A stretch of DNA of 7,690 bases from an uncultured Micavibrio sp. (GTDB lineage Bacteria; Pseudomonadota; Alphaproteobacteria; Micavibrionales; UBA1664), in assembly GCA_913057885.1 (NCBI GenBank), contig CAJXOI010000031.1, positions 1 through 7,690 on the forward strand, in the 5' to 3' direction. Positions 1-5,843 of this stretch are shown here, in pieces (position 1 is the first letter of the stretch; every line of letters starts with the position of its first letter). The notes under the pieces were generated by a model. The model did no database searches. It saw only the letters and a list, made by a program, of their open reading frames with translations, and was not told the DNA's origin. The translations under genes and the position numbers were made by a program.

Positions 1-49
1 GGCACCATATTTGATTATATTGCCAATCGCAAGTGACTTCACGTCCTAT

Positions 50-134
50 GCCCCTGTGGCGGAATTGGTAGACGCGCCGCACTCAAAATGCGGTTCTTTC
101 GGGAGTGTCAGTTCGAGTCTGACCGGGGGCACCA
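50..134 (+). tRNA. tRNA-Leu (anticodon CAA)
   Basis: Complete class II tRNA of 85 nt that decodes UUG leucine codons. The acceptor stem pairs 50-56 with 124-130 (seven pairs, one a G-T wobble). The anticodon stem is 77-81 with 89-93, and its 7-nt loop carries CAA at 84-86. The T stem is 107-111 with 119-123 around a TTCGAGT loop. Between them is a longer variable arm (94-106) that folds into a short stem capped by TTCG, as expected for a leucine tRNA. The discriminator A (131) and CCA (132-134) are encoded in the DNA. No convincing promoter is visible in the 49 bases upstream, so it may be processed from a longer transcript that begins outside the window. Confidence 0.97.
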
Positions 135-159
135 CGCTTCGCCTTACTGGCTTCGCGTG
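133..159. other. Imperfect stem-loop after the tRNA
   Basis: CACGC (133-137) pairs with GCGTG (155-159), and GCC (141-143) pairs with GGC (149-151). A symmetric TTC/TTC internal loop separates the two stems and TTACT forms the apex. The outer arm uses the last two bases of the tRNA CCA end. There is no T-run on either side, so it is not a standard intrinsic terminator. It could assist 3' processing or termination of the tRNA transcript, or lie at the 3' end of the convergent lipoprotein transcript, which stops at 163. The pairing is visible in the sequence; the function is a guess. Confidence 0.35.
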
Positions 160-162
160 AGA

Positions 163-954
163 CTACATACCAATATTGCTGTGATTTGCCTTTAATCGAT
201 AAAGCTTATGATTATTCCATTGCCTTATGGCGCCTTCATTTAATGAGCATGGAATAATGTCGTCTTGTGTTCCGCAATAATGAACAAAGGACACAGATAA
301 CGACTCTCTTAGCAACCAATGGGTATCATAAGTCAGGTTGAGTGGGGCAACGCCGTGATGACGGGTCCATGCGGGTGGATCCAGCAAACCTGCATAGGTC
401 GTCACCGTCTGAATATCATCACGTAAAGCCGATAAAATAAGCGCAATATAGGCACCACCTGAGTAACCGACTAAATTGATTTTATTTGCACCCTCCTGCC
501 GCTTGATAGTATCGAGTGCGGACATATAACTTTGAATAACCTCTGGCGAGAAACGATCATCGCTCCATAATGATGAATCGCAATAATCACCTGTAATGTA
601 CTGACATGGGCGCGCAAGGTAAATCGCTGTATTATCTGCCTTTGTCATGAGGTGAAGTGCAACTGGATCGAGTGGTGTTGGATTTTTCGATACAGTCGTC
701 CGATTGTACCATGAATAACCATCCCCTTCGATGTATATATTGGTCACATTACCTGTATGTGCCTTTCGATTATCAATTGCAAATAAAGGATAGGGAGACG
801 ATTGTATGATTTTCTGTTGCAACGCATTTTGTTGGACAATATCCGTTTTTGTATCAATGCGGGATTCAAGCGTCGTGCATCCCGTTAAAATAGCGACAAA
901 AAAGAAAGCCCGCAGAATACGGGCTTTCCAAATATTTTTAATCAATGATCGCAT
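163..954 (-). CDS. Lipoprotein alpha/beta hydrolase
   Basis: Predicted lipid-anchored serine hydrolase of 263 aa; substrate unknown. From the ATG at 954 the protein has a basic n-region (MRSLIKNIWKARILR), a hydrophobic AFFFVA stretch and the lipobox ILTGC, giving a lipidated Cys26. A strand with the motif YIEGDG (about residues 74-79) fits the region before the oxyanion hole. The nucleophile elbow is GYSGG (Ser165), the likely acid is in the QDDIIP segment (Asp231/232), and the likely His is in KANHSN (His258), five residues from the end. YLARPCQY and RFSPEVIQSY match a family of alpha/beta-hydrolase lipoproteins I recognise by eye. A GTG at 978 would add eight residues, but it overlaps the upstream gene and spoils the compact signal peptide. 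The ATG follows the barrel gene's stop codon after a single base and lacks a clear Shine-Dalgarno, which suggests translational coupling. An intrinsic terminator overlaps codons 9-19. Confidence 0.85.
   Translation of the reverse strand: MRSLIKNIWKARILRAFFFVAILTGCTTLESRIDTKTDIVQQNALQQKIIQSSPYPLFAIDNRKAHTGNVTNIYIEGDGYSWYNRTTVSKNPTPLDPVALHLMTKADNTAIYLARPCQYITGDYCDSSLWSDDRFSPEVIQSYMSALDTIKRQEGANKINLVGYSGGAYIALILSALRDDIQTVTTYAGLLDPPAWTRHHGVAPLNLTYDTHWLLRESLSVSFVHYCGTQDDIIPCSLNEGAIRQWNNHKLYRLKANHSNIGM
898..928 (-). terminator. Intrinsic terminator inside the lipoprotein ORF
   Basis: On the minus strand GAAAGCCCG (928-920) pairs perfectly with CGGGCTTTC (912-904) over a 7-nt loop. The stem is followed at once by six T (903-898). 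This 9-bp, GC-cored stem plus U-tract is a textbook Rho-independent terminator. It lies 27 bases past the stop codon of the outer-membrane barrel gene, which is the expected place for that gene's terminator. It is also within codons 9-19 of the lipoprotein gene, and the T-run encodes Phe-Phe of the signal peptide. Some read-through, or ribosome disruption of the hairpin, would be needed for the lipoprotein to be made. Confidence 0.85.
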
Positions 955-955
955 C

Positions 956-2095
956 TTAGAACTTGACGCGTAGACCACCGTTCACTGTGAATTCATCATA
1001 ATCTTCGCGGAACTCAACTGTGTATGCCTCGATACCTGCAGTTACATTACCTACGTTGATCAAGTTGATACCAGCACCCAGTTTTGCACCGAAGTCATCG
1101 TCAGAAACTGACTGACCAGCAGCAACAGGTGTGTCATCTTTTGCAAAGTCGTACTCAAGACCAACCAAGACATATGGCTGAACCATTTGGTAGTCATAGG
1201 CAAAACGTGTGTCCAACAACAACTGACCTAGTTCGTTATCAGTGCTTTCCTGATCAATTGTTCCTGCACCCTCCTCGGTTTCTGTGAACGCATCTTTTTC
1301 TTCATGCGCATAGAAAGCAGAACCGCGAGTCATCACTGACCAGTTGTTTTGAAGGTCATATGTGCTGCTTAAACCGGCAGAGACAAAATAACGCTCACCA
1401 TCTGTAGATCCTGTGATACGGTTACCAGTGTTAGGGTCGAAACGGACAAGATCGTATTCAACGTCAGAGTAACCTGCTGACAGGTCCATCTTCACACGGT
1501 CAGAGAAGCTAACACCCAAGTAAGGTGCAACTGTCCAGCCTTCACCGTCAATATTACCGTCTTCTGTGTCTGTACCGTTGAACTCTGTGTCGATGTCAAT
1601 ATCTTCGTAACCAGCGGCCAAACCAAGAACAACACCTGGTCTTACTTCGTAGTCAACACCAGCAAGACCTGTTGTAATGTTACCATCAAAGGCTGTGGCG
1701 TCGTTATCGTCTTCAACATCTGACCATGAACCACTGGCCCATACGCCCATTTTTCCGCCCATGTTACCGGCAGGAATACCTGTTGAAGCGTTAAAGCCGT
1801 TTGCAGCAACATTTACATTACCTGAAACACCTGACAAAGCAGATGAAACACGACCGGAAACCATTCCAGCAGTTTGTGTTGAAGCAGATCTTAGAACGGT
1901 TGTTGATGTTGCAACAGTTGAAGATTGGTTAGCAGTGTTGTTAGCTTCACAGTTTGGAGCCTGAGAATATGTTCCGCTTCCACCATAAGTAGCGTCAGAA
2001 CAAGAGTAAGGATCAGCCTGTGCTGTTTGAGGTGCACCTGCCATTACGACAACACCCATAGCTGTAAAAGCAGCCAATTTTAAAGTTTTAGTCAT
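956..2095 (-). CDS. Autotransporter-type outer-membrane beta-barrel protein
   Basis: Outer-membrane protein of 379 aa from the ATG at 2095 (381 from 2101). A Sec signal peptide with a long Ala/Val/Met core ends at AQA before DPYS. A low-complexity Ser/Thr/Asn/Gly segment of about 90 residues follows, with two Cys close together near its start (a possible disulfide). From about residue 117 (GVWASGSWSD) to the end there are alternating aromatic, glycine and acidic strands in the style of the autotransporter beta-domain. The chain ends GGLRVKF, with the terminal Phe of a BAM recognition signal. There is no passenger of normal size, so it is better called a stand-alone barrel or porin-like protein than a secreted autotransporter. 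AAAAGGG sits 8 nt before the 2095 ATG but only 2 nt before the 2101 ATG, so the later start is preferred. The gene has its own apparent terminator at 898-928 and is followed after one base by the lipoprotein gene. Specific function unknown. Confidence 0.85.
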   Translation of the reverse strand: MTKTLKLAAFTAMGVVVMAGAPQTAQADPYSCSDATYGGSGTYSQAPNCEANNTANQSSTVATSTTVLRSASTQTAGMVSGRVSSALSGVSGNVNVAANGFNASTGIPAGNMGGKMGVWASGSWSDVEDDNDATAFDGNITTGLAGVDYEVRPGVVLGLAAGYEDIDIDTEFNGTDTEDGNIDGEGWTVAPYLGVSFSDRVKMDLSAGYSDVEYDLVRFDPNTGNRITGSTDGERYFVSAGLSSTYDLQNNWSVMTRGSAFYAHEEKDAFTETEEGAGTIDQESTDNELGQLLLDTRFAYDYQMVQPYVLVGLEYDFAKDDTPVAAGQSVSDDDFGAKLGAGINLINVGNVTAGIEAYTVEFREDYDEFTVNGGLRVKF

Positions 2096-2103
2096 TTTCA
2101 TTT

Positions 2104-2110
2104 CCCTTTT
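2104..2110 (-). promoter_or_regulatory. Ribosome binding site of the barrel gene
   Basis: AAAAGGG on the minus strand. It is 8 nt from the ATG at 2095 and 2 nt from the ATG at 2101, which favours translation from 2095. Confidence 0.6.
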
Positions 2111-2162
2111 ATTCGGTTGTTAAACTAGAAATTGATAACTTCGGAAAAATTATCTATAACGC

Positions 2163-2191
2163 ATTGTGTGCATCACATACATTAAAGTCAA
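2163..2191 (-). promoter_or_regulatory. Candidate promoter of the barrel gene
   Basis: On the minus strand TTGACT (2191-2186) matches five of six -35 consensus bases. It is followed by exactly 17 nt and then CACAAT (2168-2163), a partial -10 match (four of six). Transcription would start near 2156 and leave a leader of about 60 nt. The -35 lies within a direct repeat of GTTGAC, so a second overlapping -35 or an operator is possible. Confidence 0.35.
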
Positions 2192-2201
2192 CAGGGTCAA
2201 C
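2187..2201. repeat. Tandem GTCAAC repeat in the divergent intergenic region
   Basis: Two identical GTCAAC hexamers (2187-2192 and 2196-2201) are separated by AGG, a 9-base period. Read on the minus strand they are two GTTGAC units, one of which contributes the candidate -35 of the barrel gene. They also lie 24 bases before the start codon of the ligase-like gene on the + strand. They could be a regulator site or a duplicated -35. Presence is certain; function is inferred. Confidence 0.4.
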
Positions 2202-2224
2202 TAAAAAGGACGCGCAATAAAATC

Positions 2225-4267
2225 ATGATATTTGTAAAAAAACAACAAATGAATTTTGCGCGTGTAGGCCTCACGATATCTGGGTTCTCATTTGCCTTAT
2301 CTTTTTTTGCATTTATCGCCAGCCTACGGTGGTTTGGTTACGGAATCTGGCCTCAATCAGAGAGCGTCATCGTGGTCATACATCTCCTTACGGGTCTATC
2401 GACTCTGGGTTTAGTGCTTGCTTGCCATAATCGTAAAATCTTGGGCATGGCAATGGGCAACGTCATGTGTGTTTTGCCTTTGGCTATTGGTCTATGGTCC
2501 TTATTTTGCATGATATTCTCTGAAATCCCCATGCGGAGTTTTTTGGGATCAGTTAGAATTGGCGAAGGCGTCGTATGGTGGTTGAACATTGCTACTCTAT
2601 CCATGACAATCACAATCTTATGGCGATTTAAAATTTGGAAAATCATTATATCAACCGCGGCCATTATAGGCTTTATGGCCTGTTACACCATGTCCGTCAG
2701 CCATTATTATTTAGGGCATTATTACGCCCCTTTGTTTTTTCCGGATTATCTGACATTTGCGGCGCTGTGCCTCATGCCCTTCTTATTCGGATATGTTAAA
2801 AATTTCAGACATTTCATTGTTATCTATGTCTTATTTTTTTTGGTAATTTTTTTAACGGACAACAGAACAATGATCGGATTTGCGGCAGTGTTGCCAATCA
2901 TTATCTATCTTTGGATGCATATTCCTCTGTTATCACAAAAAACCCGTCAAAATCTTGTTTTCACCGGTATAGTGATTCTTCCGCTTGCTTTTCTGATTAT
3001 ATTTGCATGTATCACTCATTTATACAGAGACGTGGGCATTTACCCCATCTACGCCATGGGTGAGGCAATAAAAAGTTTTGCATCACGGGCATTTCTGACT
3101 GATTTTTCTTATCAAGACCTTCTTGCCGATCCTAAATCTTTCATTGTTGGCACAGGATGGGGCTCATTTGTTGATCATATGGCTGCTTATCAACCATCAA
3201 ACTGGATCAATTTCACTGAATATGCTCGACAATGGGATGGTATGCACCGCGACCATTTCCACAGCCATAATATGTTTGTCGAGACACTCAACGCCATTGG
3301 AGTTGTTGGATTTATCCTTCTTATTATTTATTTCGCCTGCTTTGCCATTTTTGCCAAGACCCGTTATAAAATTGGCGGAATGATTGCCGCATCAGGGATG
3401 ATGTTCTATGCCTCATTCTGGTTTTTGATGCCTGTATTATTGCCTTTTTTGGCCTTTGCATCCGCATCAACCAAAACCAAAATTTTTTTCCCAAAGATCG
3501 TCAAGTCAAATAGCGGCCGATATATTTTTACTTTTATGATGATCATCATTGCCCTAATGCAATTAGCCGCTGCATACTTTATCTATTCTACGGCACAACA
3601 AACCAATAAATACGAACCAGCGCCACTTGAAATCACGAATGCCGATACTGTTTCCTGTGACATGGAATACGATGATTATAATGCAGGAGGAATACATCTA
3701 AACAAAATGCTTTTGGATCGTGTGCGTTATACGATCGACATAACCCAGACATCACCAAATGATAAGCCTGATAAAGAAGGCCCAGAGAAAATACCGGCAC
3801 ATATTTTGGCCATCAATAATCTTTTTTGCCAAACGCAACGGTATCTAAATGAAAACCCCTCTCACGTTAGATTACAGCTTTCCAACATCGCTGTTCGGGG
3901 AGAAATGCTGCTGGCTCTAAGCGATTACCTCTCCCCCCAAGCAAAACGATATTATTATAACGGATGGAGAGAGAGTCTTTTGAACTGGATCGAAATATAT
4001 CCTAATCGTCTGGATATGACGTCTACGTACTTGCTTTTTAATCTTATGAATGGCCGTGAAGATCAATCACGCCCCGTGATAAACGCCATTCGAAATCAAG
4101 ATCCAGAACATCCGCTTTATTTGTGGTTCCATGGCCTGTCCTTATTATCCGCCCCTCAAACAACCTTAGGTGGACTTAATATGATGAGACAAGCCATAGC
4201 TAATGGCATTGATCGTTTTATTGTCGTGGATGAAGACACACGCGCAACACTTGAACAATTGGATTAA
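2225..4267 (+). CDS. O-antigen ligase/polymerase-like membrane protein (Wzy/WaaL type)
   Basis: A 680-aa polytopic inner-membrane protein, probably acting on lipid-linked glycans at the periplasmic face. About twelve hydrophobic segments are visible, roughly at residues 15-35, 46-66, 76-97, 114-133, 139-157, 172-192, 196-212, 214-234, 245-265, 357-377, 384-413 and 433-454. The large periplasmic loop (about 266-356) carries the family-type motifs VGTGWGSF (308-315) and HSHNMFVETLNAIG (346-359). FLGSVRIGEG (106-115) and TDNRTM (211-216) also fit the O-antigen ligase/polymerase superfamily. The last 225 residues are soluble, presumably periplasmic and mostly helical, with a TPR-like look toward the end (LYLWFHGLSLL, then GGLNMMRQAIANG). 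Ligase and polymerase cannot be told apart from sequence alone. No glycosyltransferase or sugar gene lies nearby. Start choice is uncertain: AAGGA (2206-2210) is 14 nt before this ATG, and the next ATG at 2249 has no Shine-Dalgarno. Confidence 0.8.
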   Translation: MIFVKKQQMNFARVGLTISGFSFALSFFAFIASLRWFGYGIWPQSESVIVVIHLLTGLSTLGLVLACHNRKILGMAMGNVMCVLPLAIGLWSLFCMIFSEIPMRSFLGSVRIGEGVVWWLNIATLSMTITILWRFKIWKIIISTAAIIGFMACYTMSVSHYYLGHYYAPLFFPDYLTFAALCLMPFLFGYVKNFRHFIVIYVLFFLVIFLTDNRTMIGFAAVLPIIIYLWMHIPLLSQKTRQNLVFTGIVILPLAFLIIFACITHLYRDVGIYPIYAMGEAIKSFASRAFLTDFSYQDLLADPKSFIVGTGWGSFVDHMAAYQPSNWINFTEYARQWDGMHRDHFHSHNMFVETLNAIGVVGFILLIIYFACFAIFAKTRYKIGGMIAASGMMFYASFWFLMPVLLPFLAFASASTKTKIFFPKIVKSNSGRYIFTFMMIIIALMQLAAAYFIYSTAQQTNKYEPAPLEITNADTVSCDMEYDDYNAGGIHLNKMLLDRVRYTIDITQTSPNDKPDKEGPEKIPAHILAINNLFCQTQRYLNENPSHVRLQLSNIAVRGEMLLALSDYLSPQAKRYYYNGWRESLLNWIEIYPNRLDMTSTYLLFNLMNGREDQSRPVINAIRNQDPEHPLYLWFHGLSLLSAPQTTLGGLNMMRQAIANGIDRFIVVDEDTRATLEQLD

Positions 4268-4304
4268 AGCCGTTTTTATGATGTGAATTCAAGTAGACTG
4301 CGGC

Positions 4305-4333
4305 TTGACACTGCCCTTTAAACGCCTTAATCC
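4305..4333 (+). promoter_or_regulatory. Candidate ssb promoter
   Basis: A perfect -35 hexamer TTGACA (4305-4310), preceded by C, lies in the 98-nt gap before ssb. Seventeen bases later there is only a weak -10, TAATCC (4328-4333). The alternative TATATT at 4339-4344 is too far away (28 nt). The position fits an ssb promoter separate from the upstream membrane-protein gene, but the -10 is poor. Confidence 0.35.
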
Positions 4334-4365
4334 TGAAATATATTAATTTTCTGAAGGGGTTTTGA

Positions 4366-4839
4366 ATGGCAGGATCATTAAACAAAGTTATGTTAATCGG
4401 AAATTTGGGGCAAGACCCTGATATCCGCACAATGCAAAACGGCGGAAGGGTTTGTAATCTCTCGGTTGCGACATCAGATACATGGAAAGATAAGAACACA
4501 GGCGAACGTCGTGAAAAAACAGAATGGCACCGCGTGGTTATATTTAATGATGGCCTTATCGGTGTTTGTGAGAACTATTTAAGGAAGGGCTCTAAAGTCT
4601 TTATCGAAGGGTCACTTGAAACCCGTAAATGGACCGACCAAAATGGCCAGGACAAATATACGACCGAAGTTGTACTTAAGGCCTATAACGGCTCTTTGAC
4701 AATGTTAGATGGTCGTAATGACAACCAATCCGGCGGATACCAACAAAATAATCAGGGCATGGCCACGAACGGTGGACAACAACAATCTGCGGCTGCTGCA
4801 CCGGTGCATGACGATTTTGAAGACGATATCCCATTTTAA
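4366..4839 (+). CDS. ssb: Single-stranded DNA-binding protein SSB
   Basis: Binds single-stranded DNA during replication, recombination and repair, normally as a homotetramer. At 157 aa it is of normal bacterial length. The OB-fold spans about residues 1-112. It opens with [17 protein letters not shown] and contains the core features [18 protein letters not shown] and [19 protein letters not shown] Gln/Asn/Gly-rich disordered linker follows (about 118-147), then the acidic tail DDFEDDIPF, which recruits partner repair and replication proteins. AAGGGG (4354-4359) sits 6 nt before the ATG, so the start is secure. The next gene begins 26 nt downstream, so the two probably share a transcript. The common proteobacterial neighbour uvrA is absent on both sides. 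Confidence 0.98.
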   Translation: MAGSLNKVMLIGNLGQDPDIRTMQNGGRVCNLSVATSDTWKDKNTGERREKTEWHRVVIFNDGLIGVCENYLRKGSKVFIEGSLETRKWTDQNGQDKYTTEVVLKAYNGSLTMLDGRNDNQSGGYQQNNQGMATNGGQQQSAAAAPVHDDFEDDIPF

Positions 4840-4865
4840 TAAAAATCCACAGAAACGGAGACCTT

Positions 4866-5291
4866 ATGAAATTATTTTTAGCCCTCGCACTTATTACAAC
4901 AACATCGCTTGCTTTTCCTGCCTTTGCGCAAAACAACAATATGGATGAGAGTATGGCCTTGGCTCGTGAATACACGCAAAGCTTCCCTGTCGAGAACGAT
5001 ATTGACAAGGCCATTGAAAATATGATTCTACAAGTTCCTGCCTCTGACCGCGTATTATTAAAATCAATTTTGGAAAGAAATATTAGTATTAACCGCCTTA
5101 AAACCGCTTCAGAGCTTGCTTTGACTGAAGTGTTTACAACAGAGGAATTACGCGCCCTTGTTGCCTTCTATCAAACTGAGGAAGGCCGCGCTGTTAAAGA
5201 AAAAATGCCTACATATCAGCAAAAAATCCAACCTGTTTTGGAAGACATGTTACGTCAGGCATTACAAGAATTTAGCCTACAAAAACAATAA
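4866..5291 (+). CDS. Periplasmic DUF2059-family protein
   Basis: Exported protein of 141 aa with no known biochemical activity. The Sec signal peptide is MKLFLALALITTTSLAFPAFA, with cleavage predicted after Ala21 before QNNN. The mature part is helical, and its central to C-terminal region has the DUF2059 pattern: an FTTEELRALVAFYQTEEGRAV segment followed by KMPTYQQKIQPVLEDML. In other DUF2059 proteins the same block reads roughly as 'F..EEL..L..FY.t..G......P'. GGAG (4857-4860) is 5 nt before the ATG. The gene lies 26 nt after ssb on the same strand and is likely co-transcribed, although no functional link to SSB is obvious. The family assignment is by motif recognition. Confidence 0.8.
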   Translation: MKLFLALALITTTSLAFPAFAQNNNMDESMALAREYTQSFPVENDIDKAIENMILQVPASDRVLLKSILERNISINRLKTASELALTEVFTTEELRALVAFYQTEEGRAVKEKMPTYQQKIQPVLEDMLRQALQEFSLQKQ

Positions 5292-5369
5292 TAAAATATT
5301 TCGATTTTTATCTTTTTTTAAAAGCACCATAACCCTTTTTCGATACTCTAAAATGGGTATTAAGATATA

Positions 5370-5375
5370 AAGGGG
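5370..5375 (+). promoter_or_regulatory. Ribosome binding site deciding the 5385 start
   Basis: AAGGGG lies 9 nt before the ATG at 5385 but only 3 nt before the in-frame TTG at 5379, so the ATG is preferred. The surrounding AAGGGGTTTTTGAAT closely resembles the ssb leader AAGGGGTTTTGAAT. Confidence 0.55.
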
Positions 5376-5384
5376 TTTTTGAAT

Positions 5385-5831
5385 ATGGTAGAAATGCGTA
5401 GCGACCTTGCGCGTAAATCAAGTTTTTCGACAGCATCTGAAGAGGCTAAAAACGACGGCCTTGGCATGGGTATGTATGAATCTATGCAGGATCGGCTTGA
5501 TCATCATCGACAAAAACAGTTGGGAAAAAGAAAGCGCCGCCTTCCATGGTTCACAATCATATCAATCATAACAATTGCGCCAATCTTTTTTATTGGGGAC
5601 GTCGTGCCTACCAACCCTACATCTCTGATGAAGGGACAATCTGCCTCCACCTCTACTCCTGAACAGGCCGTAACAGAATCTATTGAAAAATCCGACGCTT
5701 CGGAAACTGCGCAAATCTCTGTTACGATTGGTGGACGCACCATTACGCGCACTTTAACGGTCGAAGAAATAAGACAAATGCAGGCTATGCAACAAACCCA
5801 GGGCGGATTTATGCCTGCATCAAGTCCATAA
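5385..5831 (+). CDS. Single-pass membrane protein, unrecognised
   Basis: Protein of 148 aa that I do not recognise. The N-terminal 52 residues are charged and presumably cytoplasmic (Glu/Lys/Arg/His-rich, with DRLDHHRQKQLGKRKRRL just before the membrane). One hydrophobic segment follows (about residues 55-73, WFTIISIITIAPIFFIG). The strong positive cluster before it predicts an N-in, C-out orientation. The outer part begins with a Ser/Thr/Pro/Glu-rich linker, then a short segment likely to form strands (ISVTIGGRTITRTLTV), and ends in a Met/Gln-rich tail. No catalytic motif is visible. It lies 93 nt downstream of the DUF2059 gene on the same strand and converges on the cyclophilin gene with a 12-nt gap. 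Codon use looks like its neighbours, and the intact frame with a good RBS supports a real gene. Confidence 0.7.
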   Translation: MVEMRSDLARKSSFSTASEEAKNDGLGMGMYESMQDRLDHHRQKQLGKRKRRLPWFTIISIITIAPIFFIGDVVPTNPTSLMKGQSASTSTPEQAVTESIEKSDASETAQISVTIGGRTITRTLTVEEIRQMQAMQQTQGGFMPASSP

Positions 5832-5843
5832 AATTATAAAAAG

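Noticed and set aside
50..134. tRNA-Leu as an attachment site for an integrated element
   Set aside because: No integrase gene and no repeat of the tRNA 3' end flanking a foreign segment; the seven-base match at 1-7 is too short and on the wrong side to judge.
976..978. GTG at 978 as the lipoprotein start
   Set aside because: It overlaps the barrel gene's end by 23 nt and adds residues before a signal peptide that is already complete from the ATG at 954.
1084..1964. Two + strand open frames (1084-1287 and 1677-1964) antisense to the barrel gene
   Set aside because: They lie wholly within the clearly coding minus-strand barrel gene, have no RBS or recognisable domain, and their composition is that of a shadow frame.
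2165..2177. TGTG-N5-CACA as a CRP/FNR-type operator
   Set aside because: Half-site sequence and spacing do not match the CRP pattern TGTGA-N6-TCACA; kept only as an unnamed dyad.
4266..4306. AAGCCG...CGGCTT inverted repeat after the ligase-like gene as a terminator
   Set aside because: Only 6 bp with a loop of about 29 nt and no T-run after it; it overlaps the candidate ssb -35.
4218..4499. Minus-strand open frame across the end of the ligase-like gene and the start of ssb
   Set aside because: Overlaps two well-supported + strand genes and has no recognisable protein features.
5291..5319. ATAAAA/TTTTAT stem followed by seven T after the DUF2059 gene
   Set aside because: The stem is entirely A-T and only 6 bp, too weak for a confident intrinsic terminator in AT-rich intergenic DNA.
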